From assembly GCF_001305595.1 (NCBI RefSeq), contig NZ_CP012405.1, forward strand, positions 1 to 64,000: a DNA stretch of 64,000 bases. The letters run 5' to 3'. Shown here in pieces: positions 45,473 through 54,419 of the stretch. The translations under genes were made by a program, and so were the position numbers. Under the pieces are notes generated by a model. That model was not told the DNA's origin. It made no database searches and saw nothing but the letters and a program-made list of their open reading frames with translations. Position 1 is the first letter of the stretch. Every line of letters starts with the position of its first letter. The DNA is from Azospirillum thiophilum (GTDB lineage: Bacteria; Pseudomonadota; Alphaproteobacteria; Azospirillales; Azospirillaceae).

Positions 45473-46422
45473 GGCAGACCTCCTTGAGTGGAAAAGGCCG
45501 ACGAAACATCGAGCATCGCCGGACCGCCGACGATGATGAAGACGCAGGGCAGGATGAAGACCACCATCGGCAGCGTCAGCAGAACGGGCAGCCGCGCCGC
45601 CTTCTCCTCGAACCGGGCGAGCCGCCGCGCCCGCATCTCGGCGGACAGCACGCGCAGCGCCTGGGCAAGCGGCGTGCCGTAGCGCATCGCCTGGATCAGC
45701 GTGGTCGCCATGCCGCGCACCCCCTCGACGTCGACGCGGCCGGCAAGGTTCATCAGCGCCGCCCCCCGGTCGGAAAGCACGCGCATCTCCGCCGCCGTGT
45801 TCGACAGCTCGCCGCCCAAGGCCGGATAGGCCGGAGCGATCTCGCGGGCGACGCGGTCCACCGCCGCCTCCAGCCCCAGTCCGGCCTCGCCGCAGATCAC
45901 CAGCAGGTCGAGCGCGTCGGGCAGGCCGTTGCGCACCTCCTCCATCCGGCGGCCGCGCAGAATGCGGAGCGCGAGGTCGGGAAGCCGCCAGCCGAACAAT
46001 GCTCCGGCCAACGCCTCCACCCCCCGGCCCGCGCTCCCCAGCGCCGCCAGCATGTCGTCGCAGACCAGCACGGCCAGCGTCGCCCCGGCACCGATACCCA
46101 GCAGCTTGGCCCCGACCAGCATGTGGAGATGCGCCGGGCGGGTGTAACCGGCGGCCGCCAGCGCCCGCCGCAACCGCTCGCGCTCGGCGGCGCCCACCAG
46201 GGGGGTCGCGGCGAGCCAGGCGCCGATGCGGTGAAGCGGGCCGCCACGGCCGGATCCATCGGCCGGCACGCGCGCCGGCTCCTTGGAACCGCCGGTGAAA
46301 GCCGCCAGCCGGGCCGCCAGCCGGTCGCGCATCCCGCAGGACCGCAGGCCGGCGACGCCGGTGAGGATCATCAGAACCCCGAACGCCAGGAGCGCCGGGC
46401 GTGGGATGAGGCCGTCGATCAT
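45469..46422 (-). CDS. tadC: Tad inner-membrane platform protein TadC
   Basis: 317-residue T2SSF-domain membrane protein with an N-terminal helix (about 10-28), a central F-domain (about 150-280, with the GEAGLGLEAAVDRV motif) and C-terminal helices. With TadB it forms the inner-membrane platform through which the TadA ATPase drives Flp polymerisation. It overlaps tadB and tadD by 4 bases on each side. Confidence 0.93.
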   Translation of the reverse strand: MIDGLIPRPALLAFGVLMILTGVAGLRSCGMRDRLAARLAAFTGGSKEPARVPADGSGRGGPLHRIGAWLAATPLVGAAERERLRRALAAAGYTRPAHLHMLVGAKLLGIGAGATLAVLVCDDMLAALGSAGRGVEALAGALFGWRLPDLALRILRGRRMEEVRNGLPDALDLLVICGEAGLGLEAAVDRVAREIAPAYPALGGELSNTAAEMRVLSDRGAALMNLAGRVDVEGVRGMATTLIQAMRYGTPLAQALRVLSAEMRARRLARFEEKAARLPVLLTLPMVVFILPCVFIIVGGPAMLDVSSAFSTQGGLP

Positions 46423-47399
46423 GAGAGCGTCCGCCGGATCAGGAGTTGCATGGTGCCGATGCCGACCACCAGCAGGCCGCCGGCCATCGCCAGCATCATG
46501 TTGCCGCTCGGCTCGTCGATCAGGCGCCGGCCATAGTCGGGGTTCAGCAGGAACAGGCCGCCGCCGGCAAGGAACGGCAGCGCCGCCAGCACCACGGCGG
46601 AGCTGCGCGCCTCCGACGTCAGCGCGCGGGTGCGCAGCCGGACCCGGCGGCGCTGGCGGATCATGTCGGCCAGATTCTCCAGCGGTTCAGTCAGATTGCC
46701 GCCGGTTTCGCGTTGCAGGGTCAGGGTCACCACGAAGAAACGGAATTCCGGCAGCCGCACATTGGCCGAGGCGCGACCCAGCACGGTTTCCAGATCGACG
46801 CCCACCGCCGTCTCGTCGACGATGCGGCGGAACAGCGGGGCGATCGGCTCGCCCAATTCGACGCTGACCATGCGCAGGCTTTCCGACACCGGAATGCCGG
46901 CGCGGGTTGCCCGCACCACCAGCCCGATGGCGTCGGGCAACTGGTCCAGCAGCATTTCCAGCGTCTTGCGCCGGCTCGCCGCGAAGACCGTCCGCGGCGT
47001 CACCACCAGGGCGGCCAGCGAGACCAGGGCCGCGCCCGCCTCGCCCAGGACCGGCCCGGTCGCCCACCAGGCGAAGGCCGCCGCCGCCGCCCCATGGACC
47101 AGCGTGCGCCACAAGCGGATGCCGGGCGGCAGGAAGACCGTCTGGCGCCGCGCGTAGAAGCGCGACATCAGCGCCTTGATGCGGTCGCTCCGCGTCAGCC
47201 GGCCGATGCCGGTGATGTCGGTTTCGCCGTCCTTTCCCCCATCCCCGCCCGTCCCGCCATGCCTCAGCCGGGCGATGGCGAGCAGGCGATTCCTCAACGC
47301 CCTTTCCCGCCCATGCTCGCGGATCGTCGAGGCGGCGGCGATCACGGTAAGGGCGGCCAGAAGCAGGATGGCGCCCTGGATTGCGGCGATGCGGTCCAT
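46419..47399 (-). CDS. tadB: Tad inner-membrane platform protein TadB
   Basis: 326-residue T2SSF-domain protein with an N-terminal helix (about 7-24), two central helices (about 105-145), the F domain with TRAGIPVSESLRMVS and LQRETGGNLTEPLENLAD, and a C-terminal helix pair. Partner of TadC. It starts 11 bases after the tadA stop. Confidence 0.94.
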   Translation of the reverse strand: MDRIAAIQGAILLLAALTVIAAASTIREHGRERALRNRLLAIARLRHGGTGGDGGKDGETDITGIGRLTRSDRIKALMSRFYARRQTVFLPPGIRLWRTLVHGAAAAAFAWWATGPVLGEAGAALVSLAALVVTPRTVFAASRRKTLEMLLDQLPDAIGLVVRATRAGIPVSESLRMVSVELGEPIAPLFRRIVDETAVGVDLETVLGRASANVRLPEFRFFVVTLTLQRETGGNLTEPLENLADMIRQRRRVRLRTRALTSEARSSAVVLAALPFLAGGGLFLLNPDYGRRLIDEPSGNMMLAMAGGLLVVGIGTMQLLIRRTLS

Positions 47400-47410
47400 T
47401 CCGTCTCTCC

Positions 47411-48802
47411 CTATGGGCCGAGCGTGGCGGCGGTCCAGGCCGCCTCCTGCCCGAAATGGGCGAGGCGGTCGATGAAGCGGGGCCGCAAGCCGGTCGCGGC
47501 GTAGCGTCCCTCGATCAGCCCGTCGCGGGTCTCGCCCCTGAACTCGAAGGTGAAAAGGTCCTGGGTCAGGATCACGTCGCCTTCCATGCCCACCACCTCG
47601 GTGACGTGGGTGACGCGGCGCACGCCGTCGCGCATGCGCTGGATCTGCACGATCACATGGACCGCCCCGGCGATCTGCTGGCGGATCGCCCGGCTCGGCA
47701 GGCTCATGCCGGCCATCAGCACCATGTTCTCCACGCGGCTCAGCCCATCGCGCGGGTTGTTGGCGTGGACGGTCGACATCGAGCCGTCATGGCCGGTGTT
47801 CATCGCCTGAAGCATGTCGAACGCCTCCGACCCGCGAACCTCGCCGATGATGATGCGGTCGGGGCGCATGCGCAGCGCGTTGCGGACAAGGTCGCGCTGG
47901 GTGATCTGCCCCTGGCCTTCCAGATTGGGCGGCCGTGTTTCCAGGCGGACGACGTGGGGCTGCTGGAGTTGCAGTTCGGCGGCGTCCTCGATGGTGATCA
48001 GCCGTTCGGTAGGATCGATCATCCGCGAGATCGCGTTCAACAGCGTCGTCTTGCCCGACCCGGTGCCGCCGGAAATGATGACGTTCAGGCGGCAGCGGCC
48101 GATGATCTCCAGCGCGCGGGCCAGCGGCTCGGACATGCTGCGGTATTCGATCAGATCGCGGAAGCCGATGGTGCGGCGGGCGAATTTGCGGATCGAGATG
48201 CAGGCGCCGTCGAGCGCCAGCGGCGGCACGACGATGTTGACGCGGCTGCCGTCGGCCAGACGCGCGTCGACCATCGGACTGGACTCGTCCACCCGCCGCC
48301 CGACCGCCGAGGCGATGCGTTGTGCGACGTTCAGCAGATGGTTGCCGTCGCGAAAGCGGACGGGGACCTCCACCAGCCGGCCGTCCCGCTCGGCGAAGGT
48401 GCGCGACGGGCCGTTGACCATGATGTCGGTGATCGACTCATCGGCCAGCAGCGGCTCCAGCGGACCAAGCCCGATCATGTCGTGAACCAGCTCGGTCGCC
48501 AGGATCGCCTGTTCGCGGCTGTTGAGCTGGCAGCGTCCAGCGGTGGCGATGTCGTCAATCAGCCGTTCCACCAGCGGGCGCAACGTCTCGGCCGGCATGT
48601 CGGCGACCGTCGCCGGATCGATCCGCGCCAGCACCTGCGCCCGGACATCGTTGATCGACCGGTTGAGCGTGCGCAACGGTGTGACCGGCGCGGCAGGGGG
48701 CGCCGCCATCGGAGCCGGGATGTCCGGCACCGTCGCCGCCGGAATGGCGGGGGCCGGGATGGCGGGGGTCGGGGCCGCCTTGCGGCCGAACAGCGGGGTC
48801 AT
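47411..48802 (-). CDS. cpaF: Tad pilus assembly ATPase TadA/CpaF
   Basis: 463-residue VirB11/GspE-type ATPase. Seen: a Pro/Ala-rich N terminus (about 1-45), an N-terminal domain, Walker A GGTGSGKTT (about 242-250), the Asp box around LITIEDAAELQL, Walker B region RIIIGEVRG, and the His box MSTVHANN. The ATG at 48802 overlaps the cpaE stop by 4 bases as in most junctions of this operon; an ATG at 48814 is also possible. It powers assembly of Flp pili from the cytoplasmic face. Confidence 0.94.
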   Translation of the reverse strand: MTPLFGRKAAPTPAIPAPAIPAATVPDIPAPMAAPPAAPVTPLRTLNRSINDVRAQVLARIDPATVADMPAETLRPLVERLIDDIATAGRCQLNSREQAILATELVHDMIGLGPLEPLLADESITDIMVNGPSRTFAERDGRLVEVPVRFRDGNHLLNVAQRIASAVGRRVDESSPMVDARLADGSRVNIVVPPLALDGACISIRKFARRTIGFRDLIEYRSMSEPLARALEIIGRCRLNVIISGGTGSGKTTLLNAISRMIDPTERLITIEDAAELQLQQPHVVRLETRPPNLEGQGQITQRDLVRNALRMRPDRIIIGEVRGSEAFDMLQAMNTGHDGSMSTVHANNPRDGLSRVENMVLMAGMSLPSRAIRQQIAGAVHVIVQIQRMRDGVRRVTHVTEVVGMEGDVILTQDLFTFEFRGETRDGLIEGRYAATGLRPRFIDRLAHFGQEAAWTAATLGP

Positions 48803-50001
48803 CGGCGCAGCCATCGGCGGAACATCCCCCGGGCGGCGGCCGGGCGGCCGGCGACGTCGGCGCCGAGCTGGCCGAACGCGTCGTGAAAGCGACGGCAATG
48901 GCCGAAGGCCAATTCACCGATGCCGGCGGCCAGCGCCAGCGGCACCGGGCGATAGGGGATCCAGTGATCAGGCATTCCCCCCAGCGTGCGCGCGATGTCG
49001 GCCTGCGGCAATTCGCCGGGCGAGCCGCGCCGGTTGATGACGGTGGTCAGCCGGGATCCGCCGGCGAGGGCGGCTTTCAGGCGGACCAGATCGCGCAGGC
49101 CCGGAACGCTGGCGTCGCCGATCAGCACGACGAGCGACGAGGCGGCGACCACCGCGCGGGCCGCGCGGGACTGGGCGCGCCCGGCATCGACGACGACGTA
49201 ATTGTGCCGGGTCTGCAAACGGTTCAGCACCGACAGCACGGCGGGCGCGGTCATGTCGATGCTGTCCTCCATCGGCTCTTCCGCCGCCAGCACGGCGAGC
49301 CGCTCGGACGCCGCGACCATCGCCCGCTCCATGAACAGATCGTCCACGCGTTCCGGCATCTCCACCGCCTCGCGCAGGGCCGGCTCCGGCTTCAGGTTCA
49401 GCGCCAGCGCCACGGTGCCGCCTTGAAGGTCGAGGTCGACCAGCGCTGTCCGCCCCCGCGCGGAATCGGCCAGCCACGCGCCGAGATGCACGGCGACGGT
49501 GGTGGTTCCGACGCCGCCACGGGCGCCGACGACGCTGATGAGCTTGCCGAGCCGGCCCGGCTGGTCGTCTACCGTCATGCCGGTGCAGGCATGGCGCAAC
49601 GTCTGCTCGACCACGTCGCGCGACAGTGGTTTGAACAGGTATTCGGTGACGCCCTGGCGCCGCAGGTCGCGGTAAAGGGCGATGTCGTTGCTGTCGCCAA
49701 CGGCGACCACGCGCACCGTCGGCTCGCAAACCCGCGCCAGCTCCTCCATGGCCGCATGTGGATCGGCCACGCCCGACAGATCGATCAGCAGAACCTCGGG
49801 CGACCGCTGGCGTTCCAGATCGCAGATGGCGGTGCGGATGTCGCCGGTTCGCACCTCGCAGGGCAGAACCGCCGGGGCGGCGCTCCGCAGCAGCGCCACG
49901 CTGGCCTGGTCCTGAAGATAAGCGAGCAGGCGGGGCGCCGTGTCGGTTCGGATGGCGTCGTCGCCAAGCAGGGGGCCAAGCAGGGGGGCGAGCAGGCTCA
50001 T
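48799..50001 (-). CDS. cpaE: CpaE/TadZ pilus localisation protein
   Basis: 400-residue protein with an N-terminal receiver-like domain (about 15-140) and a ParA/MinD-type ATPase domain. The ATPase has a deviant Walker A, GARGGVGTTT (about 159-168), and Walker A' LVDLDLQGG. TadZ/CpaE proteins place the Tad machine, often at a pole. It starts 8 bases after the cpaD stop. Confidence 0.93.
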   Translation of the reverse strand: MSLLAPLLGPLLGDDAIRTDTAPRLLAYLQDQASVALLRSAAPAVLPCEVRTGDIRTAICDLERQRSPEVLLIDLSGVADPHAAMEELARVCEPTVRVVAVGDSNDIALYRDLRRQGVTEYLFKPLSRDVVEQTLRHACTGMTVDDQPGRLGKLISVVGARGGVGTTTVAVHLGAWLADSARGRTALVDLDLQGGTVALALNLKPEPALREAVEMPERVDDLFMERAMVAASERLAVLAAEEPMEDSIDMTAPAVLSVLNRLQTRHNYVVVDAGRAQSRAARAVVAASSLVVLIGDASVPGLRDLVRLKAALAGGSRLTTVINRRGSPGELPQADIARTLGGMPDHWIPYRPVPLALAAGIGELAFGHCRRFHDAFGQLGADVAGRPAAARGMFRRWLRR

Positions 50002-50009
50002 GGCGGCTC

Positions 50010-50735
50010 CTATGGCGTGGCCGGGGCGGAGGCGGCGAGACCGGGGGCGAGCAGCACGCTGGTCGCGGCGTTGTCCGATGGCAACTTCTTGACCCGGTCG
50101 GTGCGGTAACGCTGAACCGCCCCCGCCATGCGGGCGCCATCGGCCGGGCGGGTTTCACGGCCTTCCAGCAGATCGCGCGGATCGGCCAGCATCAGGGACA
50201 GGTTGCGCTGGGTGCTGCAACCGAGGATTCCCGTGGGCGTGTTCTCGAACCAGCCCTTCTCGATGTCGCCCCACTTGCCGCAGTCCGGCGCCAGGGCGAC
50301 GTAGCGGGTCAGCAGCAGGGTCGTGCCCGGCGTGTCGTCCGGCGAGAAGACGACGTTGTCGGCGTCCACCCCGGCCTCCCCCAGCAAGGCCGTCACCGCC
50401 GCGCGGGCCGGCGAGGACAACGGCTGTCCGGCCACCGACGCATGCAGCGCCGTGTCGCCCGCCCGCGCCGCCACGGCGCGCGCCGTCCGCTCGCGTTCGG
50501 CCGGCGTGATCGCGCCGCTGGCGGGGTTCACGGCGAGCGGCAGGGTGGCGGCCGCCACATCGATGCGGGTCGGGTGCCTCTCCGCGACGGTGGAGGGCGG
50601 CGGGGTCGTGCAGCCGCCAAGTCCGGCGCTCGGCGTGGCGAGGCCGATGGCCAGCGTGAGCGCGCGTAGCCAGGGAGGAAGCGGGCGTCTCTGCGGCATG
50701 GCGGTGCTCCGCGCGTGAATGGGTGAGACGGTCAT
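50010..50735 (-). CDS. cpaD: CpaD pilus lipoprotein
   Basis: 241-residue CpaD-family protein with a signal sequence and a lipobox-like LGGC (Cys about 42), then a periplasmic domain with the conserved CGKWGDIEKGWFENTP and GCSTQRNLSLMLADPRDL segments. The ATG at 50735 overlaps the cpaC stop (ATGA); a second ATG 12 codons later would also leave a full signal peptide. The frame is open far into cpaC, which is a composition effect. Confidence 0.92.
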   Translation of the reverse strand: MTVSPIHARSTAMPQRRPLPPWLRALTLAIGLATPSAGLGGCTTPPPSTVAERHPTRIDVAAATLPLAVNPASGAITPAERERTARAVAARAGDTALHASVAGQPLSSPARAAVTALLGEAGVDADNVVFSPDDTPGTTLLLTRYVALAPDCGKWGDIEKGWFENTPTGILGCSTQRNLSLMLADPRDLLEGRETRPADGARMAGAVQRYRTDRVKKLPSDNAATSVLLAPGLAASAPATP

Positions 50736-52159
50736 TGCAGGATGAACCCGGCATCGCCGCGCAGCCGGGTGGCGCCGGGACCGATCGCCGGGGCGTTGAC
50801 GGGAACGGCGTCGGAAGCGTTGGTGGCGCGAGCGGCGGCGGGCCGCGCCTGGGCGCGGTTCAGGAAGATGCGTTCGACGTCGCTGGCGGCGGCGAAGCCG
50901 TCGGTCGGGGCGGACAGGGCGTTGGCGGCGGAAACCGGACGGACGAGGTAGGGGGTGACGACGATCACCAGTTCGGTCTCGTTCCGCTTGAAGCGGCTCG
51001 ACCGGAACAGCGCGCCCAACACCGGCACGTCGCCCAGCCCCGGCACCGAGTCCAGCATGGTGGACGAGTTGTTCTGCAATAGTCCGGCGATGGCGAAGCT
51101 CTGGCCACTCGCCAGTTCGATGGTGGTTTCGGCGCGGCGCACGTTCAGGCCGGGGATGCGGATGCCGTCGCTGACCACGGCGCCGGCGTCGGTCAATTCG
51201 CTGACCTCCGGGCGGACACGCATGCTGATCTGGCCGCCGGCCAGCACGGTCGGCACGAAATCCAGGCTGACGCCGTACTTCTTGAACTGGATTGTGGTGG
51301 TGCGGTCGGCCTGGGCGACCGGGATCGGAAACTCCCCGCCCGACAGGAAGCTGGCCGTTTCGCCCGACAGGGCCGTCAGGTTCGGCTCGGCCAGGACTGT
51401 GATCAGCCCATCCTCGGCCAGCGCGTCGACCACCGCGTTCACATCGACCTTGCCGCTGTTCGAGCGATAGGAACCGCCGAGCGAGCTGGTGGGCGGCGTC
51501 GCCCGCACGATGTTCCCGGCGGCGTCCAGGATGCTGCGGCCGGTGGCGATGCCGAAGGCGAAGGAGCCGACGTTGAACATGCCGTTGAAGTTGAACCCCA
51601 ATTCCTTGGTGATCTGCCGCGACACCTCGGCGACGCGGACACGCAGGTTGACCTGCGCCGCGGCGGCGACCGACAGCCGGTTGACCACCGTCTGGCCCTG
51701 CCCGACGTAACGCTCCGCCAGTTCGACGATGTGACGCGCCGCCGCCGGCGAGGCGACCGAGCCGGTCAGCGTGATCCCGGTGCCGGTGCCCTGCACGTCG
51801 ATGGCCGCTTCGGGAACCTGGGCCAACAGCTTCGCCCGCAGATCGGTGATCGGCAGGGTGACGACGACGGTGAAGGACGCCAGCTGCTTGTTGTCGATCG
51901 ACAGCGCATGGACGCTGGCCCGGCCCGGCGCCTTGGCGATGATGAAGAAGGCTTGCGGCCCGGAAGCCTGGACATCGGCGATCTCGGGGGCCGAGGTGAA
52001 GACGCTGGACGCCGGGGCCGGCAGGCTGACCGGCTGGCCGCCACCGACCTCCAGCGAGATCTCGCGCGGGCGGTTCTGGGCCATCGCGCCGCCATTCCAC
52101 AAGGGTGGAACGGCGGTAAGCAGGAGAGCCAGGAGGATGAACCAGCCGCGTTCGGTCAT
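50732..52159 (-). CDS. cpaC: Tad secretin CpaC/RcpA
   Basis: 475-residue outer-membrane secretin. Seen: an N-terminal signal, a pilus-specific N domain (about 35-110), a BON-like region (about 110-175), and a C-terminal secretin domain with VPGLGDVPVLGALFRS near 385-400. It forms the pore for the Flp pilus. The gap to cpaB upstream is 54 bases. Confidence 0.94.
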   Translation of the reverse strand: MTERGWFILLALLLTAVPPLWNGGAMAQNRPREISLEVGGGQPVSLPAPASSVFTSAPEIADVQASGPQAFFIIAKAPGRASVHALSIDNKQLASFTVVVTLPITDLRAKLLAQVPEAAIDVQGTGTGITLTGSVASPAAARHIVELAERYVGQGQTVVNRLSVAAAAQVNLRVRVAEVSRQITKELGFNFNGMFNVGSFAFGIATGRSILDAAGNIVRATPPTSSLGGSYRSNSGKVDVNAVVDALAEDGLITVLAEPNLTALSGETASFLSGGEFPIPVAQADRTTTIQFKKYGVSLDFVPTVLAGGQISMRVRPEVSELTDAGAVVSDGIRIPGLNVRRAETTIELASGQSFAIAGLLQNNSSTMLDSVPGLGDVPVLGALFRSSRFKRNETELVIVVTPYLVRPVSAANALSAPTDGFAAASDVERIFLNRAQARPAAARATNASDAVPVNAPAIGPGATRLRGDAGFILQ

Positions 52160-52213
52160 TGTCCGGTTCCTTGTTGGTCGAGACGTGGATGGGAAGCGCG
52201 CTTGCGGCCGGCG

Positions 52214-53128
52214 CTACCGCTGGAGTGTTTCGGTCTTCGAGCCGCGGATGATCAGCATCGCCGGCCGGACATGGGGAGCGGGGTCGGCGGCGGGCGGGCG
52301 GGGAAGCGCGCGCAATGCCGGCGACACGTCCTCCGCCCAGGTCGCCGATGCGATCGGGATGGCCGGAGCGAGGGCGCCGCCCCCGCCGGCGGCCGGTTCG
52401 TCGGTGGCGAGGCTGCGCAGGGCGAGCGACAGCTTGCCGATGCTGGCGGCCACGGCGACCGCCTCGCCCTGTTGCGCCGCCACCTCCAGCGTCACGGTGC
52501 GCGGGACGCGGGCCTCCGGCGTGGCGCGGGAGGACGCGGCCGGAACCGTCGGAGCCGTCGGGGCTTCGCCCAATTGCTGGTCGATGGCGATGACGCGCAG
52601 ATTGCCCAGCACCGTCTCCCCCACCGCCTTACGCGTCGAACGGCCCTGCTCACCCTCGAAATTCTGGGTCAGGATCAGATCGACGCGGTCGCCGGGCCAG
52701 ATCAGCCCGCCGGTGGCGCTGACCGCGTCCACCGCCACCGCCACGGCACGGGTGCCGGGCGACAGGACCGCCGCCAGAAAGCCGCGTTCACCGGGAGCGA
52801 CGATCTGGCCGGCGATGATCGGTTCACCCGCAGCGAAGCTTCGCCGCATGACGGCGCCGCGATAGGCCTCCTCCTTCACCTGGCTACGGACCAGCGCCCC
52901 TTCGGGGGTGCGGCCGATGGGCCAATTCTCCCACCGCACATCCTCGGTTCGCAGCAGCATGCCGGGCGACATCGGCCGGGCGGCGACCAGAACCTGATCG
53001 GACGGCGGGAGCGTCGCCGGAGCCTCGGCGACGGTCGGGGGCTGGCCGGGCAGCATCCCGAAGGCGATGTAGCCGACCAGCGACAGGCCGGCGAACAGCA
53101 TCGCGAGAAACAGGATTCTCAGGGCCAT
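52214..53128 (-). CDS. cpaB: CpaB/RcpC pilus assembly protein
   Basis: 304-residue periplasmic protein with one N-terminal membrane helix (MALRILFLAMLFAGLSLVGY) and a SAF-type domain (about 45-115) followed by the RcpC domain (GDRVDLILTQNF region, about 150-180). The ATG at 53128 has GGAGG 7 bases upstream and overlaps the end of cpaA by 10 bases. The region about 205-225 is Pro/Thr/Ala-rich. Confidence 0.92.
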   Translation of the reverse strand: MALRILFLAMLFAGLSLVGYIAFGMLPGQPPTVAEAPATLPPSDQVLVAARPMSPGMLLRTEDVRWENWPIGRTPEGALVRSQVKEEAYRGAVMRRSFAAGEPIIAGQIVAPGERGFLAAVLSPGTRAVAVAVDAVSATGGLIWPGDRVDLILTQNFEGEQGRSTRKAVGETVLGNLRVIAIDQQLGEAPTAPTVPAASSRATPEARVPRTVTLEVAAQQGEAVAVAASIGKLSLALRSLATDEPAAGGGGALAPAIPIASATWAEDVSPALRALPRPPAADPAPHVRPAMLIIRGSKTETLQR

Positions 53129-53673
53129 GCCACACCTCCGGAAGGGTTTGTCAGGGCAAGCATCCCGCCGGCGGCCAGGGCGACGCCGTAAGGCACGGAA
53201 TGGCGCGTGGCGATGCGGTGAACCTCTTCCACCAGGAGCCGGGCCGGACCGCCCAGGCGGCGGCGCGGGCCGAACCGGCGCAGAAGCCGCCGCACCAGCC
53301 CCAGCCGGCGGGCGATCAGGCATCCACCGGCGTAGACGACCGACAAGACACCTCCGGCAAGCGCCGTCGCCATGATGAAGCCCGCCGCATCGTCGGCGCC
53401 GACCAGAAGAACCAGCGCCGCCGCCAGCTTGACGTCACCGCCGCCGAGCCAGCCCCGTCCGTGCATCCAAGCAAGCGCCAGGAAAGTGACGAGGGCGGCC
53501 CCGATGGCACTCCACGGTACGGCCCCATGGACGACCGGCGGGGCGATACCGAGAACAACGAGCAGAACCGGGACCGTGTCGGGAATGATCCGGCGCCCGA
53601 GATCCTCGGCCGCCGCCCACCCCAACGCCAACCCGGCCAGGATGACCGGCGGCGATGCGCTGGATAGGTCCAT
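53119..53673 (-). CDS. cpaA: Prepilin peptidase CpaA/TadV
   Basis: 184-residue integral membrane aspartyl protease of the A24 family. The second catalytic Asp is in LGGGDVKLAAAL (about residue 81) and the first in the AAEDLGRRIIPD region (about 24-33). It cleaves the Flp prepilin and the TadE/F pseudopilins. The start at 53673 gives MDLSSASPP before the first helix; no strong ribosome-binding site is visible, so translation may depend on the upstream flp transcript. The open frame extends 5' across flp out of context. Confidence 0.88.
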   Translation of the reverse strand: MDLSSASPPVILAGLALGWAAAEDLGRRIIPDTVPVLLVVLGIAPPVVHGAVPWSAIGAALVTFLALAWMHGRGWLGGGDVKLAAALVLLVGADDAAGFIMATALAGGVLSVVYAGGCLIARRLGLVRRLLRRFGPRRRLGGPARLLVEEVHRIATRHSVPYGVALAAGGMLALTNPSGGVAWP

Positions 53674-53711
53674 GAACGGGTTGTCCGCTTGGAGCCGCGA
53701 GCCGATCCCGC

Positions 53712-53936
53712 TTAGGGGATCGTCGTGGACACGCCGCTGACCGAGGTTCCGATGCCGGTGAACATGGTCGCAACATTGGTGCCGAAGGTCTTGGCGCCGC
53801 CGATAATGACGAGGGCCACCAGCGCCGCGGCCAGCCCGTATTCCAGGGCGGTGACGCCCCGACGGTCGTTGATGGCGGCGCGGGTGGTGCCGCTCAGCGG
53901 AGCGAGGCACAGGCGGATGCGGGACAGAAAGGACAT
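53712..53936 (-). CDS. flp: Flp-type pilin
   Basis: 74-residue major pilin of the Tad system. The leader ends before a hydrophobic helix with the conserved motif GVTALEYGLAAALVALVIIGG, where the Glu-Tyr pair is diagnostic of Flp. It is the first gene of the 13-gene operon that runs down to 42087. A C-terminal Ser/Thr/Gly tail completes the protein. Only one pilin gene is present in the locus. Confidence 0.94.
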   Translation of the reverse strand: MSFLSRIRLCLAPLSGTTRAAINDRRGVTALEYGLAAALVALVIIGGAKTFGTNVATMFTGIGTSVSGVSTTIP

Positions 53937-54057
53937 GACTGATCTCCGTCAGGATGGGAGCCGCGATCCGATCGGTTCCGCACTCTGGTGTGAGTTGGCC
54001 GGAGCCGGATGTCGGCGTTGATGCTCCGAAGGTGTCCTGAAAATGTCCCGGAATAAA

Positions 54058-54111
54058 TCTATCGATAGGGGTAAGTCGTCGGATCGGCATCCAAAGCGTT
54101 AAGCGCTTTGG
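54058..54111. promoter_or_regulatory. Palindromes upstream of flp
   Basis: The 198 bases before flp are AT-rich toward their far end. They include CTATCGATAG (about 54058-54067) and a perfect dyad CCAAAGCG-N5-CGCTTTGG (54091-54111). The latter lies between the end of the orphan fragment at 54135 and flp, so it may be a terminator for leftward transcripts or an operator for the tad operon. Confidence 0.45.
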
Positions 54112-54134
54112 TGAAATATTCCGCTTTATGCTTG

Positions 54135-54419
54135 TCAACGCCCCCATAAACTCAAATGGAACTTGTGGCCTCTCCAGAAATTTCTATGTTTATTCGCAGG
54201 ATTTCGGAATGATTCTGCCGAAAAATACTCGAAATTTAGTTTAATTCGTAAGGCATCATGTGGTGCGCGGCATATCGCCTTATAGAAATTGTGGATTTCC
54301 AGAGTCCGTTGTTTGAACGAACGATAAGATACCTCGACGGCGTCGAAATTACGCAGTTGGGGTAATTCCGCGGGTGACTGACCGCCCTTGCGATCGGGCA
54401 AGATTTCGGGTTCTGTTGT
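54135..54419 (-). pseudogene. C-terminal remnant of an unknown low-GC gene
   Basis: About 92 in-frame residues end at a stop at 54135 and are cut off at their N-terminal side by IS5-like copy 3. The sequence (for example EVSYRSFKQRTLEIHNFYKA and FNFEYF-like aromatic segments) is rich in Phe, Tyr, Lys and Asn and the DNA is clearly AT-richer than its surroundings. I do not recognise the family. Composition suggests recent acquisition from a lower-GC source. Confidence 0.55.
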
